Below are positions 1 through 11,138 of a stretch of 64,000 nt of DNA, one piece after another. Position 1 is the first letter of the stretch; each line of letters starts with the position of its first letter. The notes beneath the pieces are model-generated. The model saw nothing but the letters and a program-made list of their open reading frames with translations. It had not been told where the DNA came from and ran no database searches. The position numbers and the translations under genes were made by a program. This DNA comes from Adiantum capillus-veneris (Eukaryota; Streptophyta; Polypodiopsida; Polypodiales; Pteridaceae), in the NCBI GenBank assembly GCA_014529385.2, contig CM043970.1:42268779-42332778 (forward strand). The letters are read 5' to 3'.

Positions 1-715
1 GTTGCCCGTTTTACATCCCAAACACCTATCTTAGCGAATACCTCTTGCTTGAATCTTAATCTTGTCAGCAAAACCCCTAATAACACCTTCCATAGGAAGA
101 ACTTCATCCACGGTGGCCATTGTGGTTTCGAGAGGTTATTTTCTATGGTCGCCCACCTTGCCTCTAGCCATTGCTTTCCCCATTTCTTGTTCAAGGTGGA
201 GAACCAATCATTCAATCTCATTATCATTTTGTAAACATCCTTGCTTTGCAGTTTCAAGAAGTACCAACTCTTAGGCCATCGCTAGGCTTTCCACTCGCAA
301 AGGAGCATATAGTATTTTCCAAGCCCTTCAATAGATCTGCTAATTAGTAGTCTTACAGTCCCATTGAGGTGGAATTTGGGTAGCTAGGTGGTCTGTTCCT
401 TTCTAGCTCATGTTGTTGCTATCCCCAAATTGAGGAAATTTTTTGAGCCCTTTGTTGTCAATCTTTCTGGAAATTTCTCTCCAAAATGGATTCAAGGGGA
501 TGCTTCTAGCTTTAGAAAGCCATGGGGACCAATGGGTTATGGAACTTTGAAAATACCTTGTCCACTCTCCCCACTCTAGCAACTTCAATGTTCTAGTGCA
601 TTTTTGTATTATTTCTCTCGTTATGTCTCCCAGCCTAAGGTTGGCCCACCAAGGGGCAAATGAATAATTGAATCTTCTTTTGTTTGGTTTCTTAATGGGT
701 CTTTCCATTTCACAG
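1..715 (-). pseudogene. 3' fragment of a LINE (non-LTR retrotransposon) ORF2
   Basis: On the minus strand, about 55-170 reads as a zf-RVT-like segment: a Trp-Pro-Pro-Trp run followed by MKFFLWKVLLGVLLTRLRF. That is the 'kFFLWk...L.t...' pattern that follows reverse transcriptase in plant LINEs. A further minus-strand reading frame at 403-708 (about 100 codons, Trp- and Arg-rich) lies upstream of it in the same orientation and fits degraded ORF2 or fused exon-intron-like text. Stops and frame changes separate the pieces, and the element runs off the left edge. The family assignment rests on one motif, so it could also be a captured zf-RVT segment. No poly(A) tail was identified. Confidence 0.5.
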
Positions 716-1443
716 ACTTAGGCAGTGATCATGCTAACATCTGATTCCAAGGTAAACTTTGAGGCCCCAAGTTTGTGCCAACATCTAAGGTAGCAAGCTA
801 AGAAGGACAAGTTTCAAAGTTAAGAGGGAAAAATTACATAATCAGAAGCCATAACTCAATACAAGAAGAGAATCATCATGTCACATAAGAGCAAAATATC
901 AAATAAATAGTGGCCTCAAATAAGTTTAGACTTGAGCATAGCTCTTCTCCGGGAAAAAAAAAAAAAACAATCTCCATGAATCACTCCATGCTAGTGACCC
1001 TGCATTTAGCTATAAAAAAGATTAATTGGAGCTTGAAATATTGGTACTCTTTTTTTGGTTTGAACCTTCCTAATCAAAGATTCATATCTCACACCACTTG
1101 CACTAGTCTTTGCCAAAGTCTCTAAATGTTTCTCACTTTTGTGGGAATGAGCAGGGTGCTAAAGCCTTATAACAACTAGCAATTCCATTGTCACAAAATC
1201 TTTGCTTTACATTTTCAACAATGCATCTTACCAATTCTTTCTTCTCTTTTTTTTTTTTTTTTTTGGTGGGCCCGGGGGGGGGGGGGGGATGATGGGGGAT
1301 GGGCAGGGTGCTTAAGCCTTAAAACAACTTGTAATTCCATTGTCACGAAATCTTTGCTTTAAATTTTTAACAATGTACCTCAGAGTGAATCCTCCTAAAA
1401 GAGGTATCTATCATCTCCATGTTGAGGTGGAAGATGAATATTC
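716..1443. other. Intergenic, no gene seen
   Basis: AT-rich DNA with short homopolymers: an A run near 954-967, a T run near 1249-1264, and a G run near 1273-1288. Two similar segments around 1140-1215 and 1300-1370 (both with 'aattccattgtcac...aaatctttgcttt') suggest an old local duplication. No open frame here resembles a protein I know. The right edge is the 5-bp target duplication of element A. Confidence 0.5.
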
Positions 1444-1669
1444 TGTTACCATATACATGAGGTTGTGATGTGTGTAACACACTAGGATCGCCGGGGAATT
1501 TTTTCCCTCTTTAGGAGGTTTTTTCCCCCGAGCATTGTATATACGCCCATCACTCTAGGGCTATCTGTATTTCCATTGCACACTAAGTTATACACTCTCT
1601 ATTGTGTGCCTTGACCTTCCTTCGTGTTCTCCTAGATGTGTGTGTTTCTCTGCAACCCTAATTCCAACA
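1444..1669 (+). repeat. 5' LTR of element A
   Basis: This 226-bp terminal repeat begins TGTTACCATATACA and ends AATTCCAACA. It carries the TG...CA termini typical of LTRs. It matches 11919-12145 and the two LTRs of element C along its full length. A conserved internal stretch, CCCTCTTTAGGAGG, is present in all four copies. Confidence 0.95.
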
Positions 1670-1671
1670 AT

Positions 1672-1683
1672 TGGTATCAGAGC
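1672..1683 (+). promoter_or_regulatory. Primer-binding site of element A (initiator tRNA-Met)
   Basis: TGGTATCAGAGC lies two bases after the 5' LTR. It is the standard plant copia sequence complementary to the 3' end of initiator tRNA-Met. Confidence 0.93.
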
Positions 1684-2002
1684 AGGTTGCGTCCTCCCGC
1701 GTTTAGTCGCCAGCTGCTCCAGCACACGCCTGCTCACTTTCTCCGATTTCAGTGAGCTTTGGCGAGCGTTCACAGGTCGACTTCTGCTCAAATTTTCGAT
1801 TTGGGCTCATTTCGGCCTCCGTTTCCACTACAGGCAATACTGCACAGGCTATTTCGTCATTTTGTGCAGAATTTTTGTCAGTGCCTTTTCCTGCATAGCA
1901 AGTGCCTTATAGTCTTCTACGGTTTGTGCTATATAGCACGTGTTGTTCCCAGTCTGTTTCTCGTATTTTCGGGCAGTTTTCACATCAGGTGCAGCATTTA
2001 CC

Positions 2003-2955
2003 ATGGCTGACAACAACAACACAGATGTGTTCAAGATGTTTGCTCTGCTGAGGACAGATTGGATGGGGACAACTACCCTATGTGGGCTTATATGATGCAA
2101 CATGTTCTTGTGTCCAAGGGCGTCTGGAACATTGTGCAGGGCATTGATGTACGTCCTGGTTCTAAGGATGTAGGCAATGTTGAGGATGTTGCAGGTCTTG
2201 CTGCAAGGATTGCTACTGTTAGAGTTGTTTTTCCTACGGCAAAAAAATCTCGTTGGGGATGTCAAGGATGCGCACGCTCATGCATTGATTGCGTTGTCTG
2301 TGAAGCGCACCATTGCTAAAATTGCTTTGCTGCGTAAAGAGTTGGAGTCAAAGATTATGCATGAGGAAGATGATATGGACACTTTTCTTGCTAGTGTCAA
2401 GGATATCAATGAGCAACTTATTTCTGCAGGTGAAGTCATTTTAGACAGTTCCCTTGTGTAGTCTATTCTTGATGCCTTACCAGATTCTTACCAGACTTTT
2501 GCTAGTACTTGGAGACTTATGACCCAAGGAAATCTTGAAGTTGTCAAGTTTGATGCATTATGCACATTGTTGTTGCAAGAGTCACTTTCAAAAAAAACAG
2601 GATTAGGCAGCGTGCAGTTGAACAGGCTTTTATTGCTTCTCAAAGAAAGGGTGGTAACAGCAATGCAGCCACTTCTTATGGTTCTGCTGCAAGTGGCAAA
2701 AATATTGTTCCTAATGCTTCTGCTGACAACACTTCGTCTGGCAATTCTGGTGATAAGGGCGAAAAGAAGATGCGTTGCCATTATTGTAAATCTAATGATC
2801 ACTTGATCAAGCAGTGTCCTAAGTTGAAGGCAAAAGAGGCTAAGAAGAAAGAGGGTGGTTCCACTGCAAATGGTGGTTCCACTACAAATGTAGCCATTGT
2901 TGAGTCTTCTATAAAAGGAGACTGTAATGCTGATGTTGATGCAGAATGGGCATTT
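2003..2955 (+). pseudogene. Element A gag (nucleocapsid), 5' part, disrupted
   Basis: The ATG at 2003 starts a product beginning MADNNN, as in element C. A one-base loss near 2042 then breaks the frame, and the gag text continues in other frames. A CCHC zinc knuckle (CHYCKSNDHLIKQC, spacing C-X2-C-X4-H-X4-C) lies at 2776-2817 and would bind element RNA in the virus-like particle. Compared with element C, about 80 bp are missing near 2317, where the 'VPHIRLAKSAKQAW' part of C would be. Coding stops where element B is inserted at 2956; the text resumes at 8584. This is a decayed copy and cannot make a full Gag. Confidence 0.85.
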
Positions 2956-3154
2956 TGATGAAGCAGGATCTATGAAGGAGAAGCTATGGGCAGGGAGAAA
3001 GAGCACACAGACACACGTATGGAAGGGGGTGAGCCAAAGATTAAGGTCCCCAATTATAATGTACACATATATTGAAGAGTGGCTCAAGTGTACTATACAC
3101 TTGGGTTAGTAGCAGTTAGATGGGCGGCCGGACATGGCCAGCATAAACCCAACA
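2956..3154 (-). repeat. 3' LTR of element B
   Basis: On the minus strand it runs from TGTTGGGTTTATGC to CTTCATCA, 199 bp. It is preceded on that strand by a purine tract (AAGTGGGAGAT). It is nearly identical to 8380-8578. Confidence 0.95.
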
Positions 3155-3216
3155 ATCTCCCACTTGATGGCCAATGTGAGAGGCCAAAAGAGAGAATGAA
3201 TGAGTAAGTCTCTATC

Positions 3217-3660
3217 TTACCCAATGCCCATCAACTCACGACAATGTTGAAACTGATGGTTGGAGAGACTCTTGGTGAGTGCATCCGTTGTGTTTTCTGA
3301 CGTAGGAATTTTCACTAAGTCAAGGCTTTTGTTTGCCAGGAATTCACGACTGAAGTGATAACGCACATCAATGTGTTTCGTTCTGGAATGAAACACTGGA
3401 TTTTTAGCCAAGGCAATAGCACTTTGACTATCACAGTAAAGAACTGGTAAGCACTGCTTCAATCCAAGATCCTGCACTAGGCGAGCAAGACAAATAGCTT
3501 CTTTGCATGCTTCACTCAATGCAACATACTCTGCCTCTGTAGTGGAAATGGATGTGCAATCTTGAAGAACTAATCTCCAAGAAATGGCAGAAACAGCAAA
3601 TGTGTAAATCCAACCTGTAGTTGATTTACGCCTGTCAACACAGCCTGCATAATCACTGTC
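3217..3660 (-). pseudogene. Element B RNase H (3' end of pol)
   Basis: This is the last domain of the B polyprotein. It normally degrades the RNA strand of the RNA-DNA hybrid during reverse transcription. The minus-strand frame shows the copia RNase H hallmarks: a 'STTEAEYVALSEACKEA' segment, CDSQSAIALAKNP, the HIDVRYHF block, and a C-terminal TKSLS stretch ending at a stop near 3217. The first part (the DSDYAGC and STTGW region, about 3540-3660) follows a stop at 3660-3662 that separates it from the reverse transcriptase frame. It lies just upstream of the purine tract and 3' LTR, as expected. Confidence 0.85.
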
Positions 3661-4750
3661 TACATATCTCTTAATGGATAACTCTCCATGACCATAGCAT
3701 AACTGTCATCTGCAGTGCCACTCAAGTACCTGAGAATCGACTTAACAGCATCTTTACCAGGGTTAGACATAAATCTGCTGACAACTTCCACTGCATGTGC
3801 AATGTCAGGTCTTGTAGCCACCATGGCATACATGAGACTACCACAAGCTGAAGCATAAGGAATTTTAGCCATCGCAACTTTTTCCTCAACAGATTTGGGA
3901 CAATCGTTCTTGCTAAGTTTCAAATATGCAGGCAATGGAGTACTCAAGGCCTTCCCCTTCTGCATGTTGAAACGATCAAGAACCTTGTGCACATACTCTT
4001 TTTGAGAAAGGTACAACAACCTCTTCTTACGATCACGAGTAATGCGCATACCCAAAATGTGATTGGCTTCACCCAAATCTTTCATGTCGAATTGAATTTT
4101 CAGCTTGGTTTTCAAGTCAGCAATGTCCTTCTTAGAATGACCAGCAATAAGCATGTCATCTACATAAAGGATAAGCATAATAAGCTGTCCATTTGGTTGT
4201 CTTTTCATGTAAAGACATGGATCTACGCTTATAGCCTAGGGAACGCATAAATGCATCAAACTTTTGATACCATTGTCTGAACGATTGCTTCAAGCCATAG
4301 AGACTTTTCAGAAGCTTACAGACCAAATGTTCCTTGCCCTTGAGCACAAACCCTTCAGGTTGCTGCATATAAATCTCTTCCTCAAGATCACCATGTAAGA
4401 AAGTTGTAATGACATCCATTTGATCAAGCTCCATATCTTCAGTGGCAACCAAAGCAAGCAACATTCTTAGTGTCGTCATCTTGACCACTGGAGAAAAGAT
4501 TTCCTGGAAATCTACACCATATTCTTGCTTGAAACCTTTGGCCACTAAACGAGCTTTGTAATTCTCAACATTGGATGCAATCTTCTTCTTGTAAACCCAT
4601 TTACAAGGCAAAGCTTTCCTACCTTTTGGCAATGGAACAAGTTCCCATGTTTTGTTCTTTGCAATACTGGATAGCTCCCTCTTCATAGCATGTTCCCACT
4701 GAACTTTATCATTGGCTAGCATAGCCTCTTTGTAACAAGAAGGCTCACCA
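3660..4750 (-). pseudogene. Element B reverse transcriptase, frameshifted
   Basis: RNA-dependent DNA polymerase domain of element B. Its N-terminal half (WVYKKKIASNVENYKARLVAKG, given here only as its blocks VYKKK and KARLVAKGF) is fused in frame to the integrase tail. The block LDQMDVITTFLHGDLEEEIY follows in the same frame. A one-base frameshift near 4205 moves the catalytic YVDD box (LYVDDMLIAG, about 4148-4177) into a second frame that continues through MKDLGEANHILGM to RPDIAHAVEVVSRFM. The DAVKSILRYLSG block is then followed by a stop at 3660. Apart from the frameshift the domain looks complete, which suggests fairly recent inactivation. Confidence 0.88.
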
Positions 4751-5985
4751 CTATCTGTCAGCAACACAAAGTCCACGCCTGGAACAAACCGTTCTGGCGG
4801 ATGTGAGACTCTTTGAGATCTCCTCGGCTGATCAGAGCTTGTACTAGCCTGTGTAGTAATTGGCTCTGGAGCTATTTGTACAGGAGGTGATACATCGAAA
4901 AACGTCACTTTCCGGAATTCAACCTCTTTCGTTGGCTGCTTATGCATCTTGGTCTCATTGAAGACAACATCACTACTACGGATTACTAATCGACTTACCG
5001 GATCCCATAAACGATAGCCAAATTGACCATCTACACCATAGCCAATAAAGATGCATTTCCTAGACTTAGGGTCAAGCTTAGCACGCAACTCCTTGGGTAC
5101 ATGTGCATAAGCTTCGCAGCCAAATGTACGGAGTTTTTCATAAGACAACTTATGTCCTGACCATAACTCCAAAGGTACACGAAACTGTAATGAAGCATGT
5201 GGTGATCTATTGATCAAATACACAGCAGTGTATAATGCTTCAGCCCAAAACGCTTGCGGTAAATTAGCCTATGATAGCATAGACATAATCCTCTCTTGGA
5301 TGGTCCTATTCATTCGTTCGGCAACACCATTTTGTGCAAGGGTATAAGGAGCTGTAAACTCACGCTTAATTCCCCTACTTGAACAGAAGTCTGCAAACTC
5401 TTTGGAGACATATTCTCCACCATTGTCTGAGCGTAAAGCTTTCAACTTATGTTCAGACTAAGTTTCCACACTAGATAAGAACTTTTTGAAACAAGAAAAA
5501 GTCTCATCTTTAGACTTCATGGCATAAACCCAAACATGTCGTGTTGCATCATCAATAAATGTAACATAATAAGACGCACCACCATGGGATTTAGAAGGCA
5601 TAGGCCCACATAAATCACTATGCACAAGCTCAAAGAGCTCTCTTTCTTTTTCAAAAGACTGTGTTCGATGTGCTCATGTTTGCTTACCATATTGACAGTG
5701 TTCACAAAAGGGAAAATCAAAAAATGATAAAGACGGTAAGTAGCCCAAACGAGAAAGAGTTTCCATTCCCTTCTTTGACATATGACCTAACCGGCTATGC
5801 CACAAAGCAACAGTTGGCAACTCGGCTACAAAAAGAACATTGTTCTTGTCAGATACATAAAGAGGATAAAGTGTACCAACTTTAAAACCATGGGCTAAAA
5901 TAAGATGACCTTTTGCAATACGCCAAGACTGCTGATGAAAAGTGACTTTGTAACCCAAGTCATCAAGACGTCCAACCGAAATCAA
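4750..5985 (-). pseudogene. Element B integrase with GAG-pre-integrase zinc region, disrupted
   Basis: The minus strand shows the pre-integrase HHCC zinc-binding region (LWHSRLGHMSKKGM, then CEHCQYGKQT; 5674-5860). The integrase core follows: a DDATRHVWVY block, LRSDNGGEY with the second catalytic Asp, and QNGVAERMNRT with the catalytic Glu, spaced as in D,D-35-E enzymes. The tail (YLINRSPH to DVVFNETKM) continues in the open frame 4156-5223. In-frame stops occur near 5458 and 5270. The enzyme would have inserted element cDNA, but this copy cannot encode it uninterrupted. Confidence 0.85.
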
Positions 5986-5988
5986 ATT

Positions 5989-7200
5989 TCAGGTCAAAGC
6001 TAGAACATGACGCACATTATGTATGGTAAACCTCACCCCATTTTCCATAACCATAGCAATATCACCTATGCCCACAATGTCACAAGAGTAGCTGTCACCT
6101 AGCGTAACAGTGCCAATGGTTTCCTCATATGTAGTAAACCAATGCCTATGAGGTGTGACATGCAACGAAGCGCCCGAATCAAGAATCCATGTATGGGACA
6201 CTTCACCACTAACAAGTAGCTCTGCTGACATAGAACTCTGCAAAGATATAGTTTCTTGTGCATCATAAAATACATCATTATTTTCAGTCAACATATTGAT
6301 GTCTTGTGCATCACAATCATCTTGCACTATGTTCAGTTCTTCAATCTTAACCGAACTCTTTGGTTTCTCCTCTTTATCATCATTGTTTTTGCCTTTGGCT
6401 TTACCTTTGTCACGCTTCCAAGCATAACAATCCTTCTTTATGTGACCAAACTTATCACAATAATGGCATTGAACATTGCGACGACCAGGAGACTTTGATC
6501 TACCCTTTGAAACATCTCTATTGCCCTCTTTCTTGGATTCACGATTCCAAGAACGACCTTTACACTGTTTTCCATCCTTTTGCACATAATGAGCTTCGCC
6601 ATGATGCGAGCTATCCATAGCCTTGCAGCGCATTTCCTCTGACAAAAGAGAACTAGTGACATCAATGTACACTAGCGTACCATTAGGAGCAGAGTTACTA
6701 ACAGCTATGAAAAAGATATCCCATGAGGGTGGCAACGAACAAAGTAAGAAGATTGCTTTCATTTCGTCATCAATATTGATCCGTTGTGCGCGAATTTGGG
6801 CAAATAGAGAATCAAAGTCATTAATATGACTAGCAACACTGGCTGACTCCTTCATGCGAAGGTTAAACAGTTTTCGCATCATGAATACCTTATTACTTGC
6901 CATATCCTTTTCATAAGTGTTGCATAACTTTTTCCATAGAGCATAGGCAGATTCACATTCTAGCATTGGAGAGTACACTACCTCAGCAAGGTGCAATCTA
7001 ATAGTAGATTTGCATAGCTCATCAAGCTCCTCCCACTGAAACTAAGTCAAATTCATCTCTTCAGTCCGTGTCACATAAATAATAGGCAATTTCTGTTTCT
7101 TTTGGACAAGCACATCTTGCATCTGATTCTTCCAAAGCTGAAAATTAGTGCCATCAAACTTCTTTATGTCATAAATGTCACGGTCTTTGCTAGTAGACAT
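5989..7200 (-). pseudogene. Element B gag and protease
   Basis: The minus-strand ATG at 7198-7200 opens a gag product beginning MSTSKDRD with an FDGTNFQLWK block, as in Tnt1-like Gag. An in-frame TAG at 7042-7044 interrupts it, and the frame is then open to 5989. The nucleocapsid zinc knuckle CHYCDKFGHIKKDC is at 6427-6468. The aspartic protease motif WILDSGASLHV lies near 6160-6195. A TGA at 5989-5991 separates protease from integrase. Gag forms the particle and the protease cleaves the polyprotein. With a single stop in Gag and an intact DSGA box, this is the best-preserved part of B. Confidence 0.9.
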
Positions 7201-8365
7201 GGTGACAAAACTACCAAAAGATTCTGGGAAAATTTCGGTAGAGTCTCCTTTGTATTTGGGACTATGTCAACCAAAATACGAGACAAAATGACCAAGTATG
7301 TCACTCACAAAGCATAGAAGAGAGCAATGCCTCTCAAAAGCACACTGTATAGAGACCAACTGAGGCGCATAAATAGTCAAACTGACCATAGACCGCCAAC
7401 TCGGCGTCAAAAGCACCTATACCACTCTATACATATCCTATGGCGAGGCCTCGTAAGGGATGCTCCAGCTACCTGTATCACCGAAGGTATCTCCGCATTT
7501 GAGAATACCCCAGCTCAATGAAAACCTCACGCTATCGACCCTCAACAACGTAGGTTATGCAGCAAAAAACGTATAGCCAAGTCTCAGAAATGGCTATCTT
7601 CCGGACCAAGTCTCAGAAATGGCCAGGACTGCCGTACTAGCCAAAAGATGGCTCCACAAAAGACGTACACTGGCAGTATCCACAAAGACGTACAAGGCTG
7701 TCATTGCGCACAAACAGGTGCCAAAAACATATGCATGCCAAAAAGTATCTCTCTGCAGGGAGGCAAATTGCTCTGAAAAGAGCTCAAACACTGTAAAAAG
7801 TGTCAAAATATGCATGTACGCATATAAACTGCTCCCACTGGAACCAAAACTAACATAAATGCTGCAACATGTACTCTGTGTGTCAATGCCGTTGTCGAAA
7901 CGCAATCCGAAGCCGGAAACCTGTGTAGAGTAGGGATCTAGGAGCTGAAATGAAAGAGCTATGGAATCCCTCACACAAGAGGCAAAACACCTGTAGAATG
8001 CAGATCTGCAAGAAACATGTTGTTGTCTGCATACAATCTCCTGATCAAACGTATCTTCCAAACGGTCAGGAATTAGCAGATGCGCGTGAGTGGCAAAAAG
8101 TTGCAAAACGCTCTTTTCAGTAGCCCTAGCGAACAGAATTTTGAAAAACAGCTTCTATCAGAAATTCTCTTACTGAACACTAAAACGGGATGAAAATTGC
8201 AGCGCACACACACTCCAGTACACAACCATCTGCAAGCACATTACTCTCTTGCAATGTCTCAGATCTTATGTGCAACCCTCTCTCTTCTCCTCCTCTACCC
8301 TTGAGCTTCAACTCCGCTCAAGCTCCGAGCTCAAGCTATGGATGAACTCTCTGTTCCCACCTGTC
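7201..8365 (-). other. Long leader between primer site and gag of element B
   Basis: About 1.17 kb separates the primer-binding site from the gag ATG. On the element's sense strand, 8106-7594 stays open for about 170 codons but lacks an ATG at its beginning and resembles no protein I know. A short direct repeat (ccaagtctcagaaatggc) occurs at about 7578 and 7607. It probably holds packaging and untranslated-leader functions (inference). Confidence 0.5.
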
Positions 8366-8377
8366 GCTCTGATACCA
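8366..8377 (-). promoter_or_regulatory. Primer-binding site of element B (initiator tRNA-Met)
   Basis: Minus-strand TGGTATCAGAGC, two bases inside the 5' LTR. It is identical to the site used by elements A and C. Confidence 0.92.
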
Positions 8378-8379
8378 AT

Positions 8380-8578
8380 TGATGAAGCAAGATCTGTGAA
8401 GGAGAAGCTGTGGGTAGGGAGAAAGAGCACACAGACACACGTATGGAAGGGGGTGAGCCAAATATTAAGGCCCCCAATTATAATGTACACATATATTGAA
8501 GAGTGGATCAAGTGTACTATACACTTGGGTTAGTAGCAGTTAGATGGGCGGCCGGACATGGCCAGCATAAACCCAACA
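8380..8578 (-). repeat. 5' LTR of element B
   Basis: 199 bp with TG...CA ends on the minus strand, matching 2956-3154 with about seven substitutions. It is followed on the plus side by the CTTTT duplication at 8579-8583 and then by resumed gag text of element A. Confidence 0.95.
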
Positions 8579-8583
8579 CTTTT

Positions 8584-9321
8584 AGTGCAGAGTGCACTTA
8601 CAATCCTGTTGTCCATGATGCATGCTTGTCAGTTGCTGCAGATTCACATGTATGGTATTTCGACAGTGGCGCTACAAAGCACATTACCTCACATCGTGAA
8701 TTGTTTACCTCTCTCGAGTCTGTCCCTCATGGGAATTCAGTCACTTGTGCCAACAATGCCTCTTATCTAGTTCAGGGAGTTGGAAAGATTGTGCTTACTG
8801 CTGCTAATGGCAATTCTTTCACACTTGTTGATGCACTTTATGTACCTGGGATCAAGAAGAATCTCTTGTCTGTATCCGCACTTGCTAGACTTGGACTTGT
8901 AGTCAAATTTGTGGATGACATATGTACAGTTCATGATCTCAGTTTTGGTGATGAAATTGTTGCATCTGGCCTTTTGTGCCATGGGCTATATAAGCTCACT
9001 TTGTATGACAAGTGTGGACAAAATTTTGCAAATGTTGTTGCAGATACAAGGGCTATTTCATATGCAAAACTTTGGCATCCACGTTTTGGTCATCTGAATT
9101 TTGTCAGTTTGCTACGTTTGCAGAAATCTGATATGGTTGCTTCTTTGCCGCCTCTTGAAGCACAAAACATGTTTGTGAAGGCTATATTTTGGGTAAGATG
9201 CAGCGTTCTAAGTTTCCAAAGGATGGTTCAGTTCGGGCCACATGCAGGTTGCAGCTTGTACATAGTGATGTTTGTGGGCCCATGCAAACTCCGTCCATGG
9301 GCAATCACCTGTAGTTCGTGA
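8584..9321 (+). pseudogene. Element A gag end, protease and pre-integrase region
   Basis: Coding text of A resumes right after the B target duplication. The protease motif WYFDSGATKHIT places the catalytic Asp near 8662. A long protease-like body follows (QGVGKIVL, then VPGIKKNLLSVSALA). The pre-integrase region has LWHPRFGHLN, so the His pair is present. The cysteine part is degraded after 9160, where the frame runs through a rearranged stretch to a stop at 9319. Without B, this would be in line with the gag zinc knuckle at 2776-2817, as in element C. Confidence 0.88.
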
Positions 9322-9980
9322 CTTTCATTGATGATTACTCCAGGCATGCATGGGTATTTCTGCTTAAAGCGAAGTCCGAAGTTTTTATGCGCTTCAAACA
9401 ATTTCTGGCTATGGTTGAAAATGTCTCGAAATGTACTATGTGCACCCTCCATTCCGATCGAGGGGGGGAGTATATGTCTCATGAAATTAATGCATTTCTG
9501 GCTAGTTGTGGGATAAAACACCAATGTACAGTGCCTTATACACCTCAACAAAATGGTGTTGCTGAGAGGAAAAATAGGTCACTGACGGAAATGGCACGAT
9601 TTATGGTCAAAAGTCAAGCTTTGCCGCATTCTTTTTGGCTTGAGGCCATCATGTGTTCCACTTATGTACTTAACAGGTGTCCTACGAAAGCTTTGCAGTC
9701 TATTACTCCATATGAAGCTTGGCATGATAGAAAGCCTTCTATTGAGAACATGCGTGTTTTTGGCTGTTTGGCATATGCTTTGGTGCCACAAGTGCAACGC
9801 AGAAAATTGGATGATAAGGCTGTCAAATGTATTTTTGTTGGTTATAGTGCTAAAAGCAAAGTTTACAGGTTGTATCATCCACAAACAAAACGTATTCTGG
9901 TTTCACGGGATGTAGTGTTTGTGGAAGATATTGTTCAGCCCTTGCTGTCATGTACTAGAGACAGTAATGTAAGCTCATAG
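9318..9980 (+). pseudogene. Element A integrase core and C-terminal part
   Basis: This frame covers the integrase core from TFIDDYSRHAWVF. It includes LHSDRGGEY (second catalytic Asp) and QQNGVAERKNRSL (catalytic Glu), the D,D-35-E signature. The first Asp (VHSDVCGP) lies upstream in another frame near 9262. The C-terminal region shows YEAWHDRKPSIENMRVFGC and VKCIFVGYS, typical of copia integrases. A TAG at 9978 ends the frame; the variable linker to reverse transcriptase continues at 9996-10361. In element C the insertion of D falls in this same linker. Confidence 0.9.
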
Positions 9981-9995
9981 GACATTTATGACACT

Positions 9996-11130
9996 TTGTT
10001 GCCTCTTTTCAGTGGTGGAAATACGAATGTAAGTTCCAATGAGGCAAATGTACAGCCTATGGGGGTTTCTGAAAATGTTTTAGATCAGCCTATTATTACT
10101 GATGCAGATGTACATGATGTACTTGATGAGGAAAGGGCTGAAAATGAGCAGACTAGAGGTATGCCAAAATGGCTAGTGCACACTTTGCGTGACAGTAAAT
10201 TGCATGCACCTTTGTCTAGTCGTACTCGTCCAGGCTCTCGCCATGCATCTTATGCATCAGATTGTTATGCTTTGGCTGTGTCTAGCTTACATGATGTTGA
10301 GGAGCCTCTGTCTTTTGATGAAGCACAGAATTCAAAAAATTGGATGGCTGCCATGCAATGAGAATATGATGCACTTATAGAAAATAACACATGGACTTTA
10401 TGTGATTTGCCTCCTAGCAAAAAGGCCATTGGTACGAACTGGGTTTACAAGTTGAAACGCAAGCCTGATGGTGAGATTGATCGCCATAAGGCTCGACTTG
10501 TTGCAAAGGGTTATGCACAGCAAAAAGGCATAGATTATGAAGAGACTTTTGCTCCCACTTGTCGTATGACCACTGTGTGTTTTCTATGTGTGCATTGGCA
10601 GCTCATTTTGGTTGGGATGTACATCAATCAGACATTGTTACTTCTTTCTTGAATGGTGACATATTTGAGGAAGTTTATGTAACGCAGCCTCGCGGTTTTG
10701 TCATAAAAGGACAAGAGGACAAAGTGTGCAGATGTAAGAAGGCTTTGTATGGGTTGAAGCAATCTCCTCGTGCTTGGTATGAGAAAGCTGACACTCATTT
10801 GGTTAAATGAGGCTTTCGTAACAATCCAACAGAAAGCACATTGTATGTAAAGGGTGAGGATGATGTACTTCTCATTGTGGTTCTTTATGTCGATGATTTG
10901 TTGATCACTGGACCAAATGAGAGACATATTGCTGAATTTAAGGCTGATTTGAATGCTACTTTCAAGATGAAAGATTTGGGACTGTTGCATCATTACTTGG
11001 GTATACAGTTTAAGCATTGTGATGGTGGTATTGCCTTGTGTCAGAAAAGTTACATAGAGACATTGCTATGTAAGTTTGGACTTGAGGATTGCAAACCTAT
11101 TGCCACTCCCATGTAAACAGGTTTGAAGTT
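9996..11130 (+). pseudogene. Element A linker and reverse transcriptase, multiple stops
   Basis: The linker (9996-10361) leads into reverse transcriptase. Blocks WVYKLKRKPDGEIDRHKARL and KGIDYEETFAPTCRM are seen in one frame (10407-10560). A shifted frame carries HQSDIVTSFLNGDIFEEVY and ALYGLKQSPRAWY. After a TGA at 10808 the same frame resumes with the catalytic LYVDDLLITG and MKDLGLLHHYLGIQF, then another stop at 11114. All domain blocks are present, so the element was once complete. At least two stops and one frameshift silence it. Confidence 0.88.
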
Positions 11131-11138
11131 GAGTCTAC

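Larger units (their letters stand above)
2956..8578 (-). mobile_element. Ty1/copia LTR retrotransposon B, nested in A, antisense to it
   Basis: Direct repeats of 199 bp at 2956-3154 and 8380-8578 bound a minus-strand copia element of 5623 bp. Flanks are CATTT (2951-2955) and CTTTT (8579-8583). The uninterrupted site in element C reads GGGCTTTTAG, so the duplication is CTTTT with one later change. On the minus strand the order is 5' LTR, primer site, a leader of about 1.2 kb, gag, protease, integrase, reverse transcriptase, RNase H, purine tract, 3' LTR. The LTRs differ at about 7 of 199 positions (3.5% by eye), fewer than those of the host element A. Protein motifs look closest to the Tnt1/Tork-like group (recall, not tested). 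Confidence 0.95.

Noticed and set aside
1588-2265. Several overlapping frames in the LTR, leader and start of gag of element A
   Set aside because: They are shadows on both strands of the LTR, leader and gag, and share no domain.
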